This document shows, piece after piece, positions 1-7,249 of a stretch of DNA of 18,175 bases. Below the pieces are notes generated by a model. That model searched no databases. It saw only the letters and a list, made by a program, of their open reading frames with translations, and was not told the origin of the DNA. The DNA comes from a miscellaneous Crenarchaeota group-1 archaeon SG8-32-3 (lineage in GTDB: Archaea; Thermoproteota; Bathyarchaeia; Bathyarchaeales; Bathycorpusculaceae). The stretch is taken from contig LFWV01000008.1 in NCBI GenBank assembly GCA_001273335.1, positions 1 through 18,175 of the forward strand, given 5' to 3'. Position numbers and translations under genes: made by a program. Numbering within the stretch: position 1 is the first letter of the stretch; every line of letters starts with the position of its first letter.

Positions 1-593
1 CTGATGCTGTCTATGTTGTAGATTTCACAACAAATACTGCCACAATTTACAGACAGGGGCAGAGTGATGTCGGGTTAAACAGTATTTACATAGCAGTTGA
101 ATGTTGTGAAGAGCCAGAGTTTTACACAGCACTTGGGGAATGGGGCGATTACCAGTTGCTAGAATCAAAATTTGCTTCTTACGCTGGACCACCATTCTAC
201 TTGCCTATGATGGATACATACGTAGCTGCTTACCAAGATGAATATGATACGATTCCAGGGATGATGGGAGCTGATACCTACGACGCTTTCTACATAGCAA
301 AAGATGCTATCGAACGGGCAGGAACATTGGATAAAAGTGCAGTAAGAAATGCAATAGAAACTACCGACTTGCCACAGATGTTAATCATAACTGAGAGCGG
401 TCGCATTGAATTTAGCACCGAAGATGAGACCTACCACGAAATTGCTCCATTCACCTTTGTGGAACAGCTGTTTTACGATGAAACAATTGGCGAATGCAGA
501 CCTGAAGTCATCTGGCCAGCAACCGCTCCGGTCGTTGGTACAATAAAGCAGACAGATTTTGTGCTTCCCGAAAACTATGAGCCTGGAAGTTAA
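1..593 (+). CDS. ABC transporter substrate-binding protein, branched-chain amino acid type (C-terminal part, 5' truncated)
   Basis: The frame is open from position 3 and ends at TAA 591-593, giving about 197 C-terminal residues; the start lies left of the window. An in-frame TTG at 156 is not needed as a start because the homologous-looking sequence continues upstream of it. The sequence has the pattern of the C-terminal lobe of LivJ-like periplasmic-binding-fold proteins: a segment with PGMMGADTYDAFYIAKDAIERAG (split here as PGMMGADTYDAF then YIAKDAIERAG) followed by a loop rich in acidic residues and a late strand with VGTIKQTDFVLP. Such proteins sit outside the cell membrane and deliver branched-chain amino acids, amides or aromatic acids to LivH/LivM. 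Two permease genes follow on the same strand, which supports the call. The ligand cannot be told from this part. Confidence 0.85.
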   Translation, partial: DAVYVVDFTTNTATIYRQGQSDVGLNSIYIAVECCEEPEFYTALGEWGDYQLLESKFASYAGPPFYLPMMDTYVAAYQDEYDTIPGMMGADTYDAFYIAKDAIERAGTLDKSAVRNAIETTDLPQMLIITESGRIEFSTEDETYHEIAPFTFVEQLFYDETIGECRPEVIWPATAPVVGTIKQTDFVLPENYEPGS

Positions 594-610
594 TTCCAAC
601 CTCCTAGCCT

Positions 611-626
611 CCTTTTCTTTTTTTAT
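611..626 (+). terminator. Oligo-T tract between the substrate-binding protein and livH
   Basis: A pyrimidine run with seven consecutive T (618-624) follows the stop codon at 593 and lies 80 bases before livH. Archaeal RNA polymerase can terminate on oligo-T without a hairpin, so this may partly end the binding-protein transcript and set its excess over the permeases. No hairpin is visible. The role is inferred. Confidence 0.3.
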
Positions 627-704
627 GGATCTTCGGATTAACCTTTTATTCATCCTAGTACTGAATAGTTGAGGAAAATAGCAGAGTAAACGGTTGAAGT
701 CCTA

Positions 705-1580
705 ATGATCTATTCTTCGACTTTGGTTCTAACAATAATGTGGGGGGCCGCAATCGGATGTATTTACGTTTTACTAGCTACTGGATTGAACTTGATCTTC
801 GGAGTGATGAAACTCGTCAATTTCGCTCACGGGGAGCTTCTAATGATAGGTGCTTACATAGGTTTCACATTTGCAACAGCATTGGGTGTTAATGTCTATG
901 TAGCAGTCTTACTTTCAATGGGTTTAGTGGCGCTGATTGGAATCGGGGTTGAAAGATTGACTTTCCGCAGAGTTTTGGGCTCAGAAAAACTTAATGAAAT
1001 CTTTGTAAGTCTTGGGTTAATTTTAATATTTGACAATGTCGCCGTTTTGCTGTGGGGTGACAAATCAAAGAGGATAATCAGTCCATTCGAGAATTTGAGT
1101 TTAGATTTGGGTGAAGCATCAATAAGGGTTGACTGGCTGATAGCAATCCTAATCGTAATTGTAATACTTATTGCCTTAGTGTTTTTAGTCAAGAAAACTA
1201 AGATAGGCATGGCTATGCAGGCAACCAGCCAAAGAAGTCAGACTTCGATGCTGATGGGGATAAACATCGAGCGCATTTATGTTTTCACTTTTGCTTTAGG
1301 AGCGGCATTAGCCGGAGCCGCAGGTGTACTATATGGCATCATCTTTCCTTTCAACCCCTACGTCGGAGCATTGCCGACAATCAAGGCTTTCGCTATCATA
1401 ATACTAGGTGGTTTGGGAAGCATTCCAGGAGCCATAATTGGAGGGCTTCTATATGGAATCGCCGAACAAACTGCCGTCATAACATTAGGAAGCATCTGGC
1501 GAGATGCAGTCGCTTTTACGGTTCTAATAATTGTTCTTGTCCTCAGGCCAGAGGGTCTTTTTGGAAAGAGGGGTGAGTGA
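705..1580 (+). CDS. livH: Branched-chain amino acid ABC transporter permease LivH
   Basis: A 291-residue integral membrane protein with about eight hydrophobic segments. It opens with the typical LivH pattern, a GCIYVLLATGLNLIFGVM segment followed by NFAHGELLMIGAY, and ends with the conserved stretch FAIIILGGLGSIPGAIIGG and the LRPEGLFG tail. Its length matches the family (about 290). LivH pairs with LivM to form the membrane channel of a high-affinity uptake system for branched-chain amino acids, urea/amides or related acids. It starts at ATG 705; the ribosome binding site is weak. Its stop (1578-1580) directly abuts the TTG start of livM, so the two are almost surely translated as an operon. 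Confidence 0.93.
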   Translation: MIYSSTLVLTIMWGAAIGCIYVLLATGLNLIFGVMKLVNFAHGELLMIGAYIGFTFATALGVNVYVAVLLSMGLVALIGIGVERLTFRRVLGSEKLNEIFVSLGLILIFDNVAVLLWGDKSKRIISPFENLSLDLGEASIRVDWLIAILIVIVILIALVFLVKKTKIGMAMQATSQRSQTSMLMGINIERIYVFTFALGAALAGAAGVLYGIIFPFNPYVGALPTIKAFAIIILGGLGSIPGAIIGGLLYGIAEQTAVITLGSIWRDAVAFTVLIIVLVLRPEGLFGKRGE

Positions 1581-2594
1581 TTGTTTACAAAAGACATTGT
1601 CTCTTGGATTAAGCAATCCCGAAAGTCTACAAAGTTTTACATTTTCGTAGCGTCCATATTATTTTCCCTAATAATACCCTTTTTCTTAAGCGATTCCTTG
1701 TCAATTCGTGTTTTAACCTTAATGGCTCTTTTCACAATATACGCTTCAAGTTGGAATCTATTAGCCACTTCAGGGCAAGGTTCACTTGGGCATGCAGCGT
1801 TCTTGGGTATAGGGGGGTTCACTTCATCATTGCTTGCACTAAATCTGGATGTACCTCCCATAATTGGTATTTTCATTGGTGGTTTGCTCTCAGCCGCAAT
1901 CGGTTTTCTAATAGGTCTTACATGTGTGAGACTAAAAGCGTGGTTCTTAGGCATGGTAACTTTTGGTTTTGCTGTGATCACTGAGACTTTGGTCAGTCAC
2001 TTTGATGATTTCACCTATGGGGTCATGGGCTTTCGAACTGCCCCTCTTGTACCATTAGGATTACCTTTCTATTACCTTGCTTTGTTCCTAGCAATCTCGT
2101 GCGTGATTAGCATATACTACATAATGAAGTCAAAGATGGGGTTGGCTTTTAGAGCTATACATCAAAACGAATTGGAGGCAAAAATGATTGGCATCAACAC
2201 AGCCAAATACAAACTTTATGCCTTTGTAATAAGCACTTTCATTGCAGGCTTAGCAGGAGGTCTCTATGCCCACTTCCTTAGATATATACGCGTTTCGATT
2301 TTTACCCCTGCAAATTCATTCGAACCATTAATGATGTCAGTAATCGGTGGTCTAGGTACAATTGAAGGACCAATAATCGGCTCAATTATACTTGTTGCCA
2401 TTGACTCCTACTTACCTAACATAGACAAATTTTTGCCAACTATCCACGGAACTTTTATTGGACCCTATCTACGTTTACTAGGTTTGGGTATATTCTTAGT
2501 TATGGTGGTTATTTTTCTTCCAAAAGGAGTCTCTTCATTACTCCGCAAAATATACAAACATTTACGAAGCAACCTAAAGGAGAAAAAAAGTTGA
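1581..2594 (+). CDS. livM: Branched-chain amino acid ABC transporter permease LivM
   Basis: A 337-residue membrane protein. It has a cytoplasmic basic N-terminus, about ten hydrophobic segments, and the LivM marks NLLATSGQGSLGHAAFLGIG near residues 60-80 and FRAIHQNELEAKMIGIN near 190-205. The latter is the coupling-helix region (EAA-like loop) that contacts the ATPase. Near residues 255-270 it has the repeated family pattern SVIGGLGTIEGPIIGS. It starts with TTG at 1581, immediately after the livH stop, with GAGGGGTGA just upstream as ribosome binding site. It ends TGA 2592-2594, overlapping the next gene by one base (TGATG). No LivG or LivF ATPase follows, so the ATP-binding genes must lie elsewhere, perhaps upstream. 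Confidence 0.92.
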   Translation: MFTKDIVSWIKQSRKSTKFYIFVASILFSLIIPFFLSDSLSIRVLTLMALFTIYASSWNLLATSGQGSLGHAAFLGIGGFTSSLLALNLDVPPIIGIFIGGLLSAAIGFLIGLTCVRLKAWFLGMVTFGFAVITETLVSHFDDFTYGVMGFRTAPLVPLGLPFYYLALFLAISCVISIYYIMKSKMGLAFRAIHQNELEAKMIGINTAKYKLYAFVISTFIAGLAGGLYAHFLRYIRVSIFTPANSFEPLMMSVIGGLGTIEGPIIGSIILVAIDSYLPNIDKFLPTIHGTFIGPYLRLLGLGIFLVMVVIFLPKGVSSLLRKIYKHLRSNLKEKKS

Positions 2595-2956
2595 TGAAAG
2601 GAAAAGACCTATTCCGAGAAATCTTAGGAATCCAAGTTCATGAAGCAAAAGATGGCTACGCAAAGCTGTCTCTGAAAATAGCAAAAAAGCATACTAATGC
2701 GTTAGGCGCGGCTCATGGCGGAGCAATTTTTGCGCTAGCAGATTGCGCCTTCGCGGAGGCTTCAAATTATGGGGAAAAAGTTGCGGTCGCGGTTCAGGTA
2801 AGCATTAATTTTCTGAAGCCTGCTTTTGAGGGCGACACGCTCACCGCTGAGGCAGTCAGGGTATCAGATGGAAAAACACTCGGGTTGTACCATGTGACAA
2901 TCTCCAAACCAAACAAGAAAATAGCATTCTTTTCAGGATTAGCGTTCAAAACATAA
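2594..2956 (+). CDS. PaaI-family hotdog-fold acyl-CoA thioesterase
   Basis: A 120-residue single-domain hotdog protein, the usual PaaI length. It shows the family motif AHGGAIFALADCAFAEASN at about residues 40-58: His41-Gly-Gly and Asp50 match the catalytic loop and general-base position, and Asn35 lies just ahead. The segment VQVSINFLKPAFEGDTL matches the central beta strand. Known members hydrolyse thioesters of CoA, especially aryl-acetyl-CoA. ATG 2594 overlaps the livM stop and has AAAGGAG at 2577-2583, so I prefer it to TTG 2591. Translational coupling to a Liv-type transporter suggests the imported substrate is turned into a CoA ester, possibly an aromatic acid. The substrate is inference. 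Confidence 0.9.
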   Translation: MKGKDLFREILGIQVHEAKDGYAKLSLKIAKKHTNALGAAHGGAIFALADCAFAEASNYGEKVAVAVQVSINFLKPAFEGDTLTAEAVRVSDGKTLGLYHVTISKPNKKIAFFSGLAFKT

Positions 2957-3200
2957 CTTAATTCAGCTTCTTAACTCATATCTTAAAATTTGAAGCCATT
3001 CTAGGTAAAAAATTTCTACTCAAAAGATAAATGTCGAGTCCATAATCCTTTGCAAAAACCTTTCTTTAAATAAAGGCTGAAACCTTTGCATTAACCATAG
3101 TTTTTTGTAAAGCCCTATCATTTTTTCTTCCTCTGTGAAACGTTGCCACCTGACAATGTGAAGGTTTGTCGGGTTGCAAAAGGTTTCTCAGTTCAGCAGC

Positions 3201-3347
3201 CTACTTTTTTTGGGAGCATTCCATGCAGACAGCGACTATTTTGTAGTTCTGAAGCGGCTGTTGGAACCGTAAACCTTTTGCCAGCACAGTCACGTAACCC
3301 ACGGGTTTTCCGCATTTTTGGCATCTCACTGGTTTAGCATCGCTCAT
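3201..3347 (-). CDS. Small zinc-ribbon protein, 48 residues
   Basis: On the minus strand an ATG at 3347-3345 opens a 48-codon frame ending at TAG (3203-3201). The product has two CxxC knuckles: C9-x2-C12 (RCQKCGKPVG) and C41-x2-C44 (VCMECSQKK at the C-terminus). About 28 residues separate them, the layout of a one-zinc ribbon. A TATA-like CTTATAAA (3386-3379) lies about 32 bases ahead of the start, leaving a short leader. The gene is divergent from the proteasome subunit. Paired, well-spaced CxxC motifs and a promoter-like element make chance unlikely. Function is unknown; such ribbons bind nucleic acid or protein partners. The overlapping plus-strand frame at 3143-3337 has no family signal. 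Confidence 0.7.
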   Translation of the reverse strand: MSDAKPVRCQKCGKPVGYVTVLAKGLRFQQPLQNYKIVAVCMECSQKK

Positions 3348-3378
3348 CTTACATCAGTGAAAACATGCTTTGCCATAA

Positions 3379-3386
3379 TTTATAAG
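3379..3386 (-). promoter_or_regulatory. TATA-like box for the zinc-ribbon gene
   Basis: On the minus strand this reads CTTATAAA, close to the archaeal TATA consensus, about 32 bases upstream of the ATG at 3347. A transcript would start near 3355-3360. Assigned from spacing and sequence only. Confidence 0.4.
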
Positions 3387-3420
3387 CTTGCTTACAGCCA
3401 CCGTTTCAGGATTCATTGAT

Positions 3421-3431
3421 GCTTATAAGTA
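3421..3431 (+). promoter_or_regulatory. TATA-like box for the proteasome beta gene
   Basis: GCTTATAAGTA matches an archaeal TATA element. A start of transcription about 25 bases downstream falls near 3450. That would leave GTG 3450 at the very transcript end and supports translation from ATG 3480. Confidence 0.45.
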
Positions 3432-3479
3432 AACTTAATAGCTTGCCTTGTGTATATCAACGAGAACGGTGAAAAACAC

Positions 3480-4109
3480 ATGGAAGGTTATGGAGCACAA
3501 GCGCAACAAGGTGGAATGGCTTGGATTCCTGGCGCCACGACCGTTGGAGTTGTATGTGCAGGTGGAGTCATATTGGCTTCTGAAAAGCGCGTTACATATG
3601 GTCACTTGGTTATGAGCAAGGGCGGTAAGAAAGTTTTCAAACTAACCAATCAGATAGGTGCAGCTTACGCGGGACTTGTGGGAGATATGCAGGTTCTTAC
3701 CAGAGAAGTGGAGGCGCAAGCCAATCTTTTTAGCATGGAAGTCGGCAGGCGAATTTCGGTGAGAGCTACAGCCAAGCTTATGTCTAATATTCTCTTTAAC
3801 CGCCGCTATGCGCCGTTAATCACGCAGACTATTGTAGGCGGCTTAGACGATGAAGGACCATCGCTTTACGTGTTGGATGTTCTGGGCTCTTTAATACCTG
3901 ACAAGTATGCTGCAGTCGGCTCTGGAACAGAAATAGCCATGGGCGTTTTAGAAGAAAGCTACAAAGAAGGTTTAACCGTAGAAGAAGCAAAAGCATTGGT
4001 CATCCGAGCTGTTAAATCAGCCATAAGCAGAGATGCCATGAGCGGTGACGGCATAGACTTCATGATAATAACCAAGCAAGGCGTGACCGAACAATCAGTT
4101 AAATTCTAA
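3480..4109 (+). CDS. psmB: 20S proteasome beta-type subunit, probably lacking catalytic Thr1
   Basis: A 209-residue Ntn-hydrolase-fold proteasome beta subunit from ATG 3480, with GGTGA at 3468-3472 as ribosome binding site. An in-frame GTG at 3450 would add ten residues. Family marks include VILASEKRVTYGHLVM, GGKKVF, AGLVGDMQVLTR, YAAVGSG and RDAMSGDGID. Aligned to archaeal beta subunits (Thr1-x-x-Val/Ile-Gly), the sequence PGATTVGVV places Ala19, not Thr, at position 1. The partners Glu17 (residue 35), Lys33 (residue 51), Asp166 and Ser169 are kept. Crenarchaeal genomes commonly pair an active beta with a Thr1-less one (PATAIG in Sulfolobus), so this is likely a structural beta subunit assembled with an active paralogue encoded elsewhere. 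Cleavage before Thr20 would be an alternative but breaks the usual spacing. Confidence 0.92.
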   Translation: MEGYGAQAQQGGMAWIPGATTVGVVCAGGVILASEKRVTYGHLVMSKGGKKVFKLTNQIGAAYAGLVGDMQVLTREVEAQANLFSMEVGRRISVRATAKLMSNILFNRRYAPLITQTIVGGLDDEGPSLYVLDVLGSLIPDKYAAVGSGTEIAMGVLEESYKEGLTVEEAKALVIRAVKSAISRDAMSGDGIDFMIITKQGVTEQSVKF

Positions 4110-4124
4110 ACCCGTGGGTTTTTA
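4108..4124 (+). terminator. Possible hairpin/oligo-T terminator after the proteasome gene
   Basis: AAACCC and GGGTTT flank a two-base turn (effectively AACC with a CGTG loop) and are followed by T residues, immediately after the psmB stop. The stem is short, so this is a modest call. Confidence 0.35.
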
Positions 4125-4155
4125 ACACGATAGTATTGAGCAGCACAATAGCCTG

Positions 4156-4827
4156 ATGGGCATTTGCAATCGTTGTGCAGTAGAGAGTGATGACTTGGTT
4201 TTCGAACTGAGTTTGGAAGAAGGAATATTTCTGGTGCGTCTTGCGCGTGACGCGGTGAAAGAGTACTTGATGACAGGAAGAACTTCTAAAGCTCCAGCAA
4301 ACACCCCAAAAAAACTGTTTGAGCACTGCGGGGTTTTCGTCACCATAAACCGCTTGCAAAATGGGGCGAAAAAGCTTCGAGGTTGCATAGGCTATCCATA
4401 TCCCACAAGTCCGCTGGTTGAAGCGGTTATTGATTCTGCTATAAACGCAGCAATAAAGGATCCAAGATTTCACTCGCTTTCCTCAAGCGAGCTCGGTAAC
4501 GTGGTTTTTGAAGTAAGCGTGCTTACTCCACCTGAAACTGTGGAAGTTGATAACCCTAAGGAGTGCTTGGGCAAAATCAGAGTTGGTGAAGACGGCTTAA
4601 TCATTGAGAAAGGCGGGTACAAAGGTTTGCTTTTACCTCAGGTGCCTGTTGAATGGGACTGGTGTGAAGAAGAGTTTTTGTGCCAGTGCTGCGTCAAAGC
4701 TGGACTTCCACCCGACAGCTGGCTGACTAAAGGCGCCAAAATCTACAAGTTCCAAGCCATAGTCTTCGAAGAGGAATATCCGCAAGGCGAAGTTAAACGC
4801 GTGCACCTCAACGACAAAGAAAACTAG
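4156..4827 (+). CDS. AMMECR1-family protein
   Basis: A 223-residue protein covering a complete AMMECR1 domain, found in archaea, bacteria and eukaryotes. It has the hallmark LRGCIGY at residues 74-80. It also has the family stretches LVEAVIDSAINAAIKDPRF (about 87-105) and KGGYKGLLLPQVPVEWDW (about 155-172), then a cysteine-rich EEFLCQCCVKAGL and a PDSW. The biochemical role of the family is unsettled. Archaeal copies often sit near radical-SAM AmmeMemoRadiSam partners, but none is visible here. ATG 4156 is the only good start after an in-frame stop at 4123. An N-terminal CxxC (residues 4-7) is present. It lies 46 bases after psmB on the same strand and converges with the glycosyltransferase gene. 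Confidence 0.9.
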   Translation: MGICNRCAVESDDLVFELSLEEGIFLVRLARDAVKEYLMTGRTSKAPANTPKKLFEHCGVFVTINRLQNGAKKLRGCIGYPYPTSPLVEAVIDSAINAAIKDPRFHSLSSSELGNVVFEVSVLTPPETVEVDNPKECLGKIRVGEDGLIIEKGGYKGLLLPQVPVEWDWCEEEFLCQCCVKAGLPPDSWLTKGAKIYKFQAIVFEEEYPQGEVKRVHLNDKEN

Positions 4828-4838
4828 GCTGGAGTGTT

Positions 4839-5975
4839 TTATACAGCGTTTTCGATGATTTCTACTGCACGGTCTAATCCTTTGAACTTATTTGAGAAAG
4901 CGTTCAGTTTCTTAACGTTTTTAATGTAGAAGTCGTATCCTTTTTCGATTTTTTGGATGGCGGTTTTCACTTCCTGTGTGCTTTTCACGAATATTGAGCA
5001 GTTTAGTTTTTGAAGTTTAGCGGCGTTTCCCATTTGTTCTGGCTGGGTTGGAATGCATATACTTGGTTTCGCGTACTTTATGGTTTCAAAGCATGTTCTA
5101 TGTCCACCGCTGAAGATGACGAGTTTGGCGTTTTTCAGTTTCTCTTCGCGTTCTTTTGTGGAGAGCCACGAGTGTATGTGACAGTTGCCTTTTTTCTTGT
5201 TGATGTTTTTGCCGGGTGTTCCAAGGCTGACGATGCTCTTCGTTTCAAGCTCTTCGAGCGCGGGAAGTATTATCTGTGTTAGTTTGGTTCGTGTCCCGTA
5301 AGGTCCGCTTATGGGGGCGAAAATATGCTCCTCAGGTCCTCGGGTGTACGTGGTGTCGAGGAAGCTGCCTACGAACTCTGTTTTCTCTCTTATGCCTATG
5401 CTTTCCAAATTGCCGAGGTTACACTCGGTGACTGTGTACGGCGGCGGATTGTCAGGAATTATTATTTTCAAGCATGTTTTAACGTATCTTTCGACGAATC
5501 GTTCTCCAGGGTTGAGAAAGGCAGAAAAACCGAAACTTGGTCGTATAAGGTTGGCTATGTAAATTGATGGAAACTTCCATCGTGATGCCATGCGAAGTGC
5601 ATGCAAATCGCCATCTGCGATTATGAGATCTGGTTTGATTTTCTTTATGGGTCTTCTTAGGTCATAATAGCGGTGCACCGTTTCCATGGCGGTTGAGGTT
5701 TTTATGTTGAACTTGCTCTTTTCGTGGTTGAAAACTGGAAGCGGAAACAGAATGTTGATGAGGGATGCTGAAGTGACTATGCCGCTTGTGTTTTCGTACC
5801 AAGCCACAGGTGTACACAGATAAACGTTCACGAACTCTTTTCGCAGGAGTTCGTAGGCTTTGCCGCCTGAAAAAAAATGTAGTTCATGCCCTTTTTCCCG
5901 CAGTTTTCTCCCTAGCGGTATGATTCGGGAAACGTGTCCCAAACCGAGTTCAGAGCAGCAAAGCATCAGTCGCAT
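4839..5975 (-). CDS. MurG/UGT-like glycosyltransferase (GT-B fold)
   Basis: A roughly 378-residue GT-B glycosyltransferase. The N-terminal loop CCSELGLGHVSR is the Gly-rich acceptor-side motif of MurG/UDP-glycosyltransferase-like enzymes. The C-terminal donor-binding half has IFSGGHRTCFETIKYAKP and PTQPEQMGNAAKL, matching the GGH-T-E...P...EQ-NA pattern that holds the nucleotide sugar. Archaeal members act on lipid-linked or membrane-associated acceptors for surface glycans or glycolipids; the exact substrate is unknown. I choose ATG 5975 because MRLMLCC is the natural first beta strand; an upstream ATG at 5996 would add seven residues. An AT-rich TATA-like run (about 6001-6016) would make the transcript nearly leaderless. 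It stands alone between convergent and divergent neighbours. Confidence 0.85.
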   Translation of the reverse strand: MRLMLCCSELGLGHVSRIIPLGRKLREKGHELHFFSGGKAYELLRKEFVNVYLCTPVAWYENTSGIVTSASLINILFPLPVFNHEKSKFNIKTSTAMETVHRYYDLRRPIKKIKPDLIIADGDLHALRMASRWKFPSIYIANLIRPSFGFSAFLNPGERFVERYVKTCLKIIIPDNPPPYTVTECNLGNLESIGIREKTEFVGSFLDTTYTRGPEEHIFAPISGPYGTRTKLTQIILPALEELETKSIVSLGTPGKNINKKKGNCHIHSWLSTKEREEKLKNAKLVIFSGGHRTCFETIKYAKPSICIPTQPEQMGNAAKLQKLNCSIFVKSTQEVKTAIQKIEKGYDFYIKNVKKLNAFSNKFKGLDRAVEIIENAV

Positions 5976-6075
5976 AATAACCACAAGTAAGCACATGGAT
6001 TTATTTTATTTATCCCCTATTCCCATAAACAATCAGGAAAAGTTCCATTTGCTTCTTGAGATGACTGTGTACTTG

Positions 6076-6098
6076 TCACGTCGGAGGCGTGATTTTTT
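6076..6098 (+). terminator. Hairpin plus T-run with no upstream gene
   Basis: TCACG (6076-6080) and CGTGA (6088-6092) form a five-pair stem around a seven-base loop, followed by six T (6093-6098). It lies between divergent genes, 106 bases after the glycosyltransferase start on the opposite strand. It could end an unannotated short plus-strand RNA or be chance. Confidence 0.25.
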
Positions 6099-6207
6099 GT
6101 CCATACCCGATAAATAGAGTCAAGTAGGGGTTGACGATGTTCTGGCATATTGATTGGGAAAGACTTAATTTCACCAGTTTTTCTCATAATGTGAAGGTGC
6201 CCTTACG

Positions 6208-6501
6208 TTGCAAGTTTCGGTTCGCTTTTTCACCAGCTTGAGAGAACTCATCGGAAGGAAAGAGGAAACACTCGAGTTTCCAGAAGGCGTGGCGGTCAAG
6301 GTGGACACAGTTATGGAGGTGCTGAGGCAGCGTTATGGTAAACCTCTCGTTGAATATGTTTACGACTGTGAGACTGGCGATGTGAAGGGTTTCCTTCAGC
6401 TACTGGTTAACGGAAAAAGTGTGACAACTCTCAACGGTTTACAGACCGAATTGTCGACTGGCGATGTGTTGGCTATTTTGCCTCCCGTCGGCGGCGGATG
6501 A
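6208..6501 (+). CDS. MoaD/ThiS-family ubiquitin-like protein (SAMP-like)
   Basis: A 97-residue beta-grasp protein. It starts VSVRFFTSLRELIGRKEETL, typical of MoaD, and ends LSTGDVLAILPPVGGG, with the diglycine tail that is adenylated and then thiocarboxylated or conjugated. In archaea such proteins serve as sulfur carriers for molybdopterin or thiolated tRNA, and some (SAMPs) are attached to lysines of other proteins. The start is TTG 6208, with GGTG at 6195-6198 as ribosome binding site; no ATG suits. A TATA-like GATAAATA is at 6109-6116. No MoaE, E1-like or tungsten-cofactor gene is adjacent, so a sulfur-carrier and a protein-modifier role cannot be separated. The proteasome subunit nearby is only suggestive. 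Confidence 0.85.
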   Translation: MQVSVRFFTSLRELIGRKEETLEFPEGVAVKVDTVMEVLRQRYGKPLVEYVYDCETGDVKGFLQLLVNGKSVTTLNGLQTELSTGDVLAILPPVGGG

Positions 6502-6562
6502 AGAATAGTTCCAGCATTTCTTTCTATTTCTTGGCAGCAATTCAATATTCTAATAGTTTCCT

Positions 6563-7249
6563 CTATTCTTCGAAAGGCTTATGCAATGAATTCTGTGAAA
6601 CTTGGTATAGTATTTCGTTCCTTTTTTTGCCAACAATGCATATCACACCCATTTTTCTAAGACAATAAGTAATCTTCTGAGCCAATCTAATGGAAATTCC
6701 CAGTTTTAGCGCCAAGACCTTATTTGTGAAATGTCCATGTAACTCTTTTGGTAAAAACTGCAGAAAGTCTTGATTATCCCGAAAAACAATTCTATCAAAC
6801 ACTTTCAACAACTTTCTATCCTTGACACTTACTCCTCTTCTTCTCCAGCTTCCCGCGTCATCACTACACCTTACCTCCTCCTCTTCAATTAGCAAAACCT
6901 CCAGTGAAAAATTCCTATTTTTAATCAGACAAGGCGCATGAACCAACTCCTGAAAAACATCGATTAATTTCCCCTTCTTTGGAGACTTCCTCCTCCTAAC
7001 AAACTCGCCTGACCTAGACATGTGAACTATCCATTTCAGTTTAGCAACGGGAAAAACCAACCGAACCTGATTGTTTAAAAGCAGTTTAATTAGTTTCTTC
7101 CTAATAGCAGTAAAATTTCCAGTCTGAATTTCGATTATAAGCTTACCTCTAAGAATATCAACTCTGAAATCCTCTACTGCAACTTCAAGTTGATCTCCTG
7201 AAACCGTATACCAATCTTTTAACTCGAAATGTAAAGAATACTCAGTCAT
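6563..7249 (-). CDS. Unknown protein: PD-(D/E)XK nuclease-like N-terminus with C-terminal winged helix
   Basis: A 228-residue soluble protein. Residues 25-75 show a beta-strand pattern, VEDFRVDILRGKLIIEIQT then a basic helix (RKKLIKLL) and VRLVFPV. Asp31 followed by Glu40-x-Gln42 resembles the D...ExK core of restriction-endonuclease-like folds with Gln replacing Lys. A middle segment has FVRRRKSPKKGKLIDVFQEL, then LEVLLIEEEE and GSWRRRGVSVKDRKLL. Residues about 170-215 (NKVLALKLGISIRLAQKITYCLRKMGVI) look like a winged helix-turn-helix. I have a general recollection of similar proteins in Chloroflexi and other archaea, but no named function. The start is ATG 7249. It stands alone, with flanking gaps of 60-180 bases. 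Nuclease activity is inference. Confidence 0.7.
   Translation of the reverse strand: MTEYSLHFELKDWYTVSGDQLEVAVEDFRVDILRGKLIIEIQTGNFTAIRKKLIKLLLNNQVRLVFPVAKLKWIVHMSRSGEFVRRRKSPKKGKLIDVFQELVHAPCLIKNRNFSLEVLLIEEEEVRCSDDAGSWRRRGVSVKDRKLLKVFDRIVFRDNQDFLQFLPKELHGHFTNKVLALKLGISIRLAQKITYCLRKMGVICIVGKKRNEILYQVSQNSLHKPFEE

Noticed and set aside
3052..3190. Recurrent AAACCTTT / AAAGGTTT words in the gap after the thioesterase
   Set aside because: Spacing and orientation are irregular and the flanks do not match, so no repeat family or operator set can be supported.
3143..3337. Plus-strand 64-codon frame
   Set aside because: It overlaps the better-supported minus-strand zinc-ribbon gene, has no recognisable family pattern and no ribosome binding site.
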